From CADEEX01 sp964577955 (lineage in GTDB: Bacteria; Acidobacteriota; Vicinamibacteria; Vicinamibacterales; CAVVIG01), in the NCBI GenBank assembly GCA_964577955.1, contig CAZOAZ010000028.1:17391-81390 (forward strand): a stretch of DNA of 64,000 bases, in the 5' to 3' direction. The notes under the pieces were generated by a model. That model was not told the DNA's origin. It did not search any database and was given only the letters and a program-made list of their open reading frames with translations. Both the position numbers and the translations under genes were made by a program. This document shows, piece by piece, positions 57,995-64,000 of this stretch. The stretch's first letter is position 1. The number at the start of each line of letters is the position of its first letter.

Positions 57995-60688
57995 CTAGAG
58001 ACTCCGCAGCGCCTGTAGCGGGCTGATCTGAGTCGCGCGAACTGCCGGGACGATACACGCGACGAGCCCGACGACGAGCAGGGCGGTTGCCACCGCGATC
58101 CACGTGAACGGATCCGACGGCGTGACTCCGAAGAGCTGTGCTTCAACATACCGCACTGATGCGAGAGTGCCGATCAGTCCGAGCAGCGAGCCCCAGACGA
58201 TGAGTTTCGCGCCGCTCGCCATGATCAGCCGCACGACGCCGCCGCGGGTCGAGCCGAGCGCGAGACGGACGCCCACTTCAGCGGTCCGCTGGCGCGCGCC
58301 GTAGGCCATCACGCCGTAGAGTCCAATCGCGGCCAGCAGCAGCGCAATGCCGCTCAACGCTCCAGCGAGCAGCGCCATCGTCCGTTGCGACTGCGTCGAA
58401 TTGTCGAACTCGTCGATAAGACGCCGCGGTTGCGTCACGGCGACGCGCGGTTCGAGATCGCGGACGACCTGGCGTACCGCGGGGAGGAGTGCGAGCGGAT
58501 CGCGATCGGTACGAATGTGCAGCGTGATGCCGTCTTCATAGTTCTGCGAGAGCGGCTGGTAGACCACCGGCAGCGGGTCGCGTTCGGTGGCGCTGCGATA
58601 CACCGTGTCGGGCACGACCCCGATGACGTTGACTGGCCGATCGCCGACGAATAGAGGACGTCCGATCGGATCGTCGTTGCCGAAGAGACGCTTGGCCAGG
58701 GCTTGCGTGATGACGGCGACGCGTGGGTCTCGAGGGCTTTCCGACCCCTGGAAGTTGCGGCCGTTGACGATCGGCATGCCGAGGGTTTCGAAGTAGCGTT
58801 CGGTGACGACGTTGGCCCGTACCGGCATCGCGTTGCTCCGATCCGGCCGGATCGGCTGCCCGTCGTTGCTGAGAGGCATCGTTCGTGCCGAGCCGCTGAG
58901 GACCGTGACCCGCGCGCCGGCCGCCGATCGAACCCCGCTCAAGGCATTCAGCCGATCGAACAGCTCGCGATAGAACACGGCGCCCCGCTCCGGTGCGTAG
59001 CTCGAACCTGGAGACACATTTGCGAGCAGCATGCCGTCGACGCGGTAGCCGAGATCGACCGCCAGCGTGCGCTGGAACGTCCGGATGAACAGGCCTGCGC
59101 CAACCAGCAGGATCAGACTGAGCGCGACCTGGACGACGACGAATGCGCTGCGCAGGCGCGTCGATCGGCGGCCGCTGACCACGGCGCCGCCCTCATCTCT
59201 GAGCGCCGACAAACCGTCGCGGCGGAGCAGCTGAAGAATCGGCGCGACGCCGAAGATCAGGCTGGTCGCAAATCCGCAGGCGAGCGCAAACGCAAACACG
59301 CGCCGATCGACGCCGAGTTCGATGTCGGCGAGCGGGGCGATGCCACGAAGGATGGGAGTACTTGCCGCGACGAGCAGCACGCTGGCGGTTCCACCGAGCA
59401 GCCCAAGCAGCAACGCCTCCGTCAACCATTGGCGAACGAGACGGCCGCGTCCGGCGCCGAGTGCCGTTCGGACGGCGACTTCGCGTCGCCGCGCGACGGC
59501 GCGGCCGAGCAACAGGCTGGCGACGTTGGCACAGGCAATGAGCAGGACGAGCGCGACGGCAATGCCGAGGATCTGGAGGATCGGCCGCGCATTGATGCGG
59601 ACGCCTGGACCAGCGCCGAGCGGAACGGCAGTCAAGCTGAGCGCGCGATTCGTATCAGGATAGGCCGTCGAGAGCTGTTTGCCGACGACTTCGAGCGCCG
59701 CTGCCGCTCGGGTCACGCTGTCGCCGTCCTTGAGCCGTCCGACCAGACTCAGCCAGCGTACTTGCCGCGCGCCAAGCATCCGTCCGGTCCCGAGCTGGCG
59801 CCGCAGCCCGGCCGACGGCGGACGGATTTCCTCCTGCAGCGCCATCGGGACAAAGACTTCCGCGACGTCGCCGAGTTCGGTCCCGTCGAATCCGCGTGGT
59901 GCGACACCGACGACGGTGAACAGCTGATTGTTCAGACGAATCTGCTGGTCGACGATCGCCGGGTCGCCGCCGAATCGCCGCAGCCAGGCGCGGTGCGACA
60001 GGACGGCGACGCGTGTCGGGGCGTCGAGCCGATCGTCTGCCGGTGTCAGGAGGCGGCCGAGCGCCGCGCGGCTCCGAAGAAGCTCGAAGTAGTTGCCCGT
60101 GACAATCAGCGCCTCGATCGCATCCGTCTCGTCGCGGAGATCCAGAATGACGGACGTCTGCGCGACGGCCGCGAGGTCCTGCAGCACGCCGCTCGACTTG
60201 AGGTCCACGTAGTCGGGGAACGACGACATGGACATCTGGCTGCCGCCGTTCAGGGTGGTCGTCGCCTCTGGCGCATAGAGCGTGAAGACGTCGACGACGC
60301 GCTGGGGGGCCCCGATCGGCATGCTGCGGAGAAACACAACGTCGACGGCGTTGAAGATGGTCGTCGTGGCGCCGATTCCGAGCGCGAGCGTGAGGACGAT
60401 CGTCACGGAGGTAACCGGGTTGCGCCGGAAACCGCGCGCCGCGTAGCGGAGGTCGGCCCAGAGGCTTTCGATGAAAGGGAAGCCGCGGACTTCGCGGTCG
60501 TGTTCCTTGGTGCGCGTCACGCCGCCGAACTCGCGGAGCGCCGCCTGTCTGGCGTCGTGCCGCGACAGCCCGCGGGCGTGGAAATCGGCTTCGGCCAGCT
60601 GCAGATGCGTCGCGATCTCGTCGTCCAGCTCGCGGTCGAGCGTCCGGCGCCTGACGAGATCCGCGCATCGTGCAAGCAGCGCTCTCAT
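57995..60688 (-). CDS. FtsX/MacB-type permease of the ADOP family
   Basis: 897 residues, starting at the ATG at 60688. It begins with the prefix region (RALLARCADLVRRRTLDRELDDEIATHLQLAEADFHARGLSRHDARQAALREFGG) and continues with two MacB/FtsX units (LTLALGIGATTTIFNAVDVVFL, IACANVASLLLGRAVARRREVAVRTALGAGRGRLV). It overlaps the PadR gene by four bases (ATGA), the usual acidobacterial PadR-ADOP pair. It resembles the protein at 30529-33219. Function: export or signalling with an unseen ATPase. Confidence 0.88.
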   Translation of the reverse strand: MRALLARCADLVRRRTLDRELDDEIATHLQLAEADFHARGLSRHDARQAALREFGGVTRTKEHDREVRGFPFIESLWADLRYAARGFRRNPVTSVTIVLTLALGIGATTTIFNAVDVVFLRSMPIGAPQRVVDVFTLYAPEATTTLNGGSQMSMSSFPDYVDLKSSGVLQDLAAVAQTSVILDLRDETDAIEALIVTGNYFELLRSRAALGRLLTPADDRLDAPTRVAVLSHRAWLRRFGGDPAIVDQQIRLNNQLFTVVGVAPRGFDGTELGDVAEVFVPMALQEEIRPPSAGLRRQLGTGRMLGARQVRWLSLVGRLKDGDSVTRAAAALEVVGKQLSTAYPDTNRALSLTAVPLGAGPGVRINARPILQILGIAVALVLLIACANVASLLLGRAVARRREVAVRTALGAGRGRLVRQWLTEALLLGLLGGTASVLLVAASTPILRGIAPLADIELGVDRRVFAFALACGFATSLIFGVAPILQLLRRDGLSALRDEGGAVVSGRRSTRLRSAFVVVQVALSLILLVGAGLFIRTFQRTLAVDLGYRVDGMLLANVSPGSSYAPERGAVFYRELFDRLNALSGVRSAAGARVTVLSGSARTMPLSNDGQPIRPDRSNAMPVRANVVTERYFETLGMPIVNGRNFQGSESPRDPRVAVITQALAKRLFGNDDPIGRPLFVGDRPVNVIGVVPDTVYRSATERDPLPVVYQPLSQNYEDGITLHIRTDRDPLALLPAVRQVVRDLEPRVAVTQPRRLIDEFDNSTQSQRTMALLAGALSGIALLLAAIGLYGVMAYGARQRTAEVGVRLALGSTRGGVVRLIMASGAKLIVWGSLLGLIGTLASVRYVEAQLFGVTPSDPFTWIAVATALLVVGLVACIVPAVRATQISPLQALRSL

Positions 60689-61026
60689 GACAGGTCCTTC
60701 ACGAAGCGTGCGACGATCGCCGTGGCGCGGTCCCAGTTGGCGGTTTCGGCCAGGAGCTGCGTCCGTCCGGCACGCGTGATCGCGTAGAACTTTGCGCCGC
60801 GGCCGGTGTCCGTCTCGCCGGCCTTGGCGGTAATCCACCCTTCGTGCTGCAGCTTGCGCAGCGCCGGATAGAGCGTGCCCTGGTTCAGCGTCAGCTGGTC
60901 CTTGCTGATCTGTTCGATGCGCCGGGCGAGCGCGTAGCCGTGCAGCGGCCCCATCGCGTCGAGGGTCTTGAGAATCAGCAGCGCGAGGGTGCCGTAGAGG
61001 ACGTCGGTGCGTTGTTCCTTCGTCAT
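60685..61026 (-). CDS. PadR-family transcription regulator
   Basis: 113 residues: KEQRTDVLYGTLALLILKTLDAMGPLHGYALARRIEQ and LNQGTLYPALRKLQHEGWITAKAG form the winged helix, and the C-terminal helices serve as dimer face. It is co-translated with the ADOP permease and probably represses both. A TTGACA/TAGTCT promoter stands so close to the ATG that the mRNA should be nearly leaderless. The ligand is unknown. Confidence 0.93.
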   Translation of the reverse strand: MTKEQRTDVLYGTLALLILKTLDAMGPLHGYALARRIEQISKDQLTLNQGTLYPALRKLQHEGWITAKAGETDTGRGAKFYAITRAGRTQLLAETANWDRATAIVARFVKDLS

Positions 61027-61034
61027 GGGTGGCC

Positions 61035-61063
61035 AGACTACCTGTACATGGGTGGGCTGTCAA
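61035..61063 (-). promoter_or_regulatory. Promoter of the PadR-ADOP operon
   Basis: On the minus strand TTGACA (61058-61063) and TAGTCT (61035-61040) are 17 bases apart. Transcription would start about seven bases downstream, so at about 61028, two bases before the ATG (61026). I see no ribosome site. Confidence 0.7.
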
Positions 61064-61080
61064 CCTATACGGCTTTCGCC

Positions 61081-61172
61081 GGTTCAAGGTTCAAGGTTCA
61101 AGGTTCAAGGTTCAAGGTTTCAAGGTGCGGGTTCGCACCTCCGATCGCACCTAGCACGTCGTACTTCGCACC
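61081..61172. repeat. Heptad repeats, GGTTCAA and TTCGCAC types
   Basis: Five perfect GGTTCAA units (61081-61115) and one with an added T, then GGTGCG-GGTT-CGCACC and looser TTCGCAC-like units to 61172. The latter match the reverse of 28812-28872. It lies between the divergent PadR and NIPSNAP genes. Confidence 0.78.
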
Positions 61173-61232
61173 GCTCGTTCGCAGCAGTAGAATCCGTGTG
61201 CGCGCGGGGGCGCTTCACCAGGGAGACGGACG

Positions 61233-61694
61233 ATGAGGCTGGCAGGAGTAGTGACGTTCTTGATGGTCGGTGGGGTGTTCGCGGCCGTGACCGAGGCGCA
61301 GGCGCAGGGGCGTGGACCGCAGCCGTCGCCGGCGTGCGGCGCGGGGTTGCCGACGACCAGCCAGAGCGTGGACAAGCAGTCGCGCTGCTTCGAGCTCAGG
61401 ACCTACACCGTCCGCGAGGGCAGCTCGATCGAACTGCTGCACAAACGGTTTCGCGACTCGACGTCAGCGTTGTTCAAGAAGAATGGGATGACGATCATCG
61501 GCTACTGGCAGTCGGTGTCGAAGCCGAACACGATGATCTATCTCCTCGCCTACAAGGACAACGTCGCCCGCGATGCGGCCTGGGCCGCGTTCAACGTTGA
61601 CCCGGACTGGGTCAAGACCCGGACCGAGATGCAGGTGCAGGTCCAGATCGAAGCGGAATTGATGACGGCGACCGACTATTCGCCGATGAAGTAG
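61233..61694 (+). CDS. Secreted NIPSNAP-family protein
   Basis: The ATG at 61233 has GGGAGA upstream. A signal peptide ends EAQAQG. The 153-residue protein has the NIPSNAP pattern: CFELRTYTVREGSSIELLHKRFRDSTSALFKKNGMTIIGYW and a closing strand MIYLLAYKDN. The family is a dimeric alpha/beta barrel thought to bind small ligands, and function is unclear. Export is unusual but seen in soil bacteria. It is the last gene before the low-GC segment. Confidence 0.85.
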   Translation: MRLAGVVTFLMVGGVFAAVTEAQAQGRGPQPSPACGAGLPTTSQSVDKQSRCFELRTYTVREGSSIELLHKRFRDSTSALFKKNGMTIIGYWQSVSKPNTMIYLLAYKDNVARDAAWAAFNVDPDWVKTRTEMQVQVQIEAELMTATDYSPMK

Positions 61695-61842
61695 ATCAAT
61701 CGGTTGTGTCACGTCTGCCTCAGCAGTTGAGCAATGAAGTAGTCCGGAAACGCATTTCGAGTGTCGCGGACCTGGTGTCTTTCTGGTCCTTCTTGCCCCA
61801 ATCTTGGCGGGGCGACGGTTACGTTGCTTCTTGGCGCGCACG

Positions 61843-64000
61843 ATGAATTCTTCGATTCAAAGAGTCCTTCGAGATCGGCAGCGTGATTCGTTTGTTGGTC
61901 GAGTCGAAGAAATGGCGGCGTTCAAGGCCAATCTTGAGCTGCCAGATGTTGACGCACGTCGGTACGTGTTTGCGGCGTCTGGACCTGCTGGTGTCGGGAA
62001 GACGTTCCTACTACGAAGACTAAAGTTGCTGGCCGAGTCCTGCGGCTGGCTGACTGTATGGACCGACGAATCTGCATTGGATGTCCCCGGTGTCCTGAAC
62101 TCAACAGCAAAGCAGCTTTCGGGCGTGGAGGGCGGCTTCACTGATTTCTTTGCTCGATACAAGGCCTATCGAGCAAAACGCAACGAAGTCGAAGCTGACC
62201 CGGAAGCGCCGCACGGTTTCCCAGAACTGTTGGGCAAGACTCTCGCTCGTGAGACCCTCCGGTTGGCGAAGCAGGTGCCGATCGCGGGGTTGTTTGCTGA
62301 AGCAGTCGATGAGAATGCGGCAGGAACGTTCGTTGCCGATGCTGCACGGTACCTGCACAAGAAGCTGAGCACTAAGGACGACGTTCAATTGGTCCTGTCG
62401 CCAACCGATGTCTTGACGCCTTTGTGGGTGTCTGAAGTCAACGCGTTGACGGCTCGCCGGCCTATAGTGTTCCTTTTCGATACCTTCGAACGCACAGGAG
62501 TGTTTCTTGACGGTTGGTTAAGAAAAGTGTTGGAAGGAGGCTTCGGCGATGTGTCCTCCGACGTCGTGGTTGTGGTGGGAGGCCAAGCGGAACTCGACAA
62601 GAATCTTTGGGCGCCGTTTGAGGGCATCGTAACTCGCTGGCCCGTGGCGACCTTTACGACTGATGAAGTTAGAGATTTCTTGTCGAAGCGCGCCATCGTC
62701 GATGATCGAGTTGTCGGCACGATTGCCGAGCTTTCGGGTGGGCTGCCGCTTTTGGTCGCCACGCTGGCTTCAGAGCATCCATCCCCGATTGAGAGTCAAG
62801 CCGGCGCATCAGCAGATACCGCAGTAAAACGCTTCCTGAAATGGGTCGAATCGCCAGAGCGTCGTGAGCTCGCTCTAGTCGCGGCTGTACCGAGGCATTT
62901 TGATTTCGATGTGATCTCGATCTTGGCCCCCGATCACAGCGTAGAGGGGTTCGAGTGGCTCAAAACGTTGCCGTTCGTCTCGCAATCCGAGCGCGGCCTG
63001 AAATATCACGATGTCGTTCGATCTCACATTATCCGGCAGCTGCGCCATGAAGCTCCTGGTCGGCTGCGCCAACTACACCTGAAGTTGCGCGATTTGTATT
63101 CGAGTCGGCCTTCGAATGGCGATGTTGCGGATGCCATCTATCACTCCGTTTGTGTTGACCCCAAAGATGCCTTAGCCAAGGCCACGGAACGCGCCATCGG
63201 AGCCGCGGCTGCGAAGAGTGAAGTATCCAGAGAATTGGCGAGAGCGATTGTTCAAGCTGGCAGAGATACCGCGGAGTCTTCCGTCGTCGACCAAGGTGAA
63301 GGCGTCTTGAAAGCTGTCGAAGCATTTGTCAGCACTGAGTTTCATCAGGCATCAGACGCATTGTTGCCCTTCGCGGTCAACGAGCGATTGTCACCGTTGT
63401 CAAGAGCCAAGGTGTATTTCGCGCTCGGGACCCTAGCCCAGCAACTCTCACTCTACGAAGATGCAGAAAGGATGCTTGCGTCTGCTGTCGAGCTCGCGCC
63501 GGATCGCTCCTACTATTGGCGGACCCTCGCGACGACTTTATTGGAGTTGTCGAGACCGCAAGCTGCAATCGACGCTTGTTCGAAGGCGCTGGAGCTTGAT
63601 CCGAAAGCCGCTTATGCGTTGATGACGAGGGGACGAGCCTATACCGCGCTCGGCGACGCTCGTGCTATTCCTGATTTCGAATTGGCCACAAAGCTTGAGC
63701 CCGAGTACGGACACTTCTGTTATCAATACAGCGCGGAGCTCTTTGAGGAACTAGGGCGACTTTCAAAAGCATCTGAATGCTACAAGGCAGCGATTGTTGA
63801 AGAGCGCAGCTGCGCAAAGTGCTGGGCTGCGTTGGCGCGCGTGTTTCGCACGTTGCATCCGAAAGCTTCGGTGCGTGACTTGGTTGTGGCCGCAGTGCCT
63901 CTCGATGAAGATGACCTTATATCCAGAGGCGCCCGTGCGTCTGGGTTGATGCGGTTTGATTTCGCATATGCGCTCAGTGAAGTCGAGCAGGCGCTCGAGA
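61843..64000 (+). CDS. STAND-type NTPase with TPR repeats, 3' end off right edge
   Basis: The frame is open from the ATG at 61843 to the window edge, 719 codons. The Walker A motif GPAGVGKT is at 47-54 and Walker B IVFLFDT at 208-214, with VVVVVGGQAEL about 28 residues on. The pattern fits a STAND ATPase. From about residue 520 TPR-like repeats follow (AKVYFALGTLAQQLSLYEDAERML, LATTLLELSRPQAAIDACSKALELDP). Base use is visibly less GC-rich than the rest, with codons such as TTA, AGA and ATA. Many antiviral systems use this plan, but the C-terminus is missing. Confidence 0.82.
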   Translation, partial: MNSSIQRVLRDRQRDSFVGRVEEMAAFKANLELPDVDARRYVFAASGPAGVGKTFLLRRLKLLAESCGWLTVWTDESALDVPGVLNSTAKQLSGVEGGFTDFFARYKAYRAKRNEVEADPEAPHGFPELLGKTLARETLRLAKQVPIAGLFAEAVDENAAGTFVADAARYLHKKLSTKDDVQLVLSPTDVLTPLWVSEVNALTARRPIVFLFDTFERTGVFLDGWLRKVLEGGFGDVSSDVVVVVGGQAELDKNLWAPFEGIVTRWPVATFTTDEVRDFLSKRAIVDDRVVGTIAELSGGLPLLVATLASEHPSPIESQAGASADTAVKRFLKWVESPERRELALVAAVPRHFDFDVISILAPDHSVEGFEWLKTLPFVSQSERGLKYHDVVRSHIIRQLRHEAPGRLRQLHLKLRDLYSSRPSNGDVADAIYHSVCVDPKDALAKATERAIGAAAAKSEVSRELARAIVQAGRDTAESSVVDQGEGVLKAVEAFVSTEFHQASDALLPFAVNERLSPLSRAKVYFALGTLAQQLSLYEDAERMLASAVELAPDRSYYWRTLATTLLELSRPQAAIDACSKALELDPKAAYALMTRGRAYTALGDARAIPDFELATKLEPEYGHFCYQYSAELFEELGRLSKASECYKAAIVEERSCAKCWAALARVFRTLHPKASVRDLVVAAVPLDEDDLISRGARASGLMRFDFAYALSEVEQALE

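Noticed and set aside
58703..60787. 694-codon open frame on the plus strand
   Set aside because: It is antisense to the ADOP permease; the composition is skewed to Arg, Ala and Glu as is usual for shadow frames.
61686..61742. ATGAAGTAG repeat as an attachment site
   Set aside because: Only nine bases, and no integrase is visible; too weak to call.
61857..62762. Minus-strand frames of 60 to 125 codons in the low-GC segment
   Set aside because: They are antisense to the continuous STAND NTPase frame, which has clear motifs.
1..64000. rRNA, tRNA, riboswitch or integrase genes
   Set aside because: Looked for but none recognised on either strand by eye; a covariance-model search would be needed to exclude small RNAs.

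Overview
The window is high-GC bacterial chromosome that reads like a soil Acidobacteriota, most likely a Vicinamibacteria-type organism. The signs are two FtsX/MacB-type permeases of the acidobacterial ADOP kind (one with a PadR regulator), two TIGR03435-type soil proteins (one fused to a BlaR1-like M56 peptidase beside a BlaI repressor), many secreted beta-propeller proteins, and secreted oxidoreductases and hydrolases with twin-arginine-like leaders. The lineage is inferred from gene families; there is no rRNA gene and I found no tRNA gene.

Layout. 1-6 kb: an outer-membrane protein cut by the left edge, a metallo-beta-lactamase-fold hydrolase, rsgA, a YjbR-like protein, and secreted proteins of unknown function, one of them frameshifted. 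6-13.6 kb: a leftward block with a SecA paralogue, prfC, a cyclic-nucleotide-binding-type histidine kinase and a receiver/thioredoxin-reductase-like fusion; the last three overlap and look co-translated. 13.6-23.4 kb: secreted enzymes, propellers, lipoproteins, a TIGR03435 protein and a gene remnant. 23.4-29.2 kb: a B12-type radical SAM enzyme, then a leftward cassette of papain-like protease, a protein with a caspase-like His-Gly/Cys pair, and a chagasin-type protease inhibitor, preceded by an AraC regulator and a pair of tiny genes. 29.4-38 kb: ADOP permease, zinc-ribbon protein, M56/TIGR03435 plus BlaI, mutM and an NHL protein. 38-50 kb: SRPBCC and amidohydrolase proteins, a MarR operon, adenosine deaminase convergent with an NAD-precursor salvage pair (pnuC and kinase), an M20 hydrolase, a second metallo-beta-lactamase-fold hydrolase, and a two-gene FMN-barrel/GAF/winged-helix regulator system. 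50-61.7 kb: cytochrome c, MerR regulator, sulfatase, GMC oxidoreductase with its small subunit, dienelactone hydrolase, phosphatase, PadR plus ADOP, NIPSNAP. From 61,843 to the right edge a STAND-type NTPase with TPR repeats begins; its lower GC and different codon use suggest acquired DNA.

The most unusual content is between the genes. Several palindromic repeat families are scattered through the window: REP-like elements with GTAG or GTGG heads (two as head-to-head pairs), nonamer-based palindromes, a nested GGGGTC palindrome, and a group built on a strict 7-nt period. Two of the last group (17,779-17,982 and 37,992-38,201) share an exact layout: 69-nt arms made of five heptads, one hexamer and four heptads, closing on two inner hairpins, so each could fold as a three-way junction. 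Nearly every convergent gene gap holds one of these palindromes, and several genes take their stop codon from one. No REP-associated transposase gene lies in the window.

No gene-free stretch exceeds about 300 bases except 37,922-38,279, which is mostly the second three-way-junction element.
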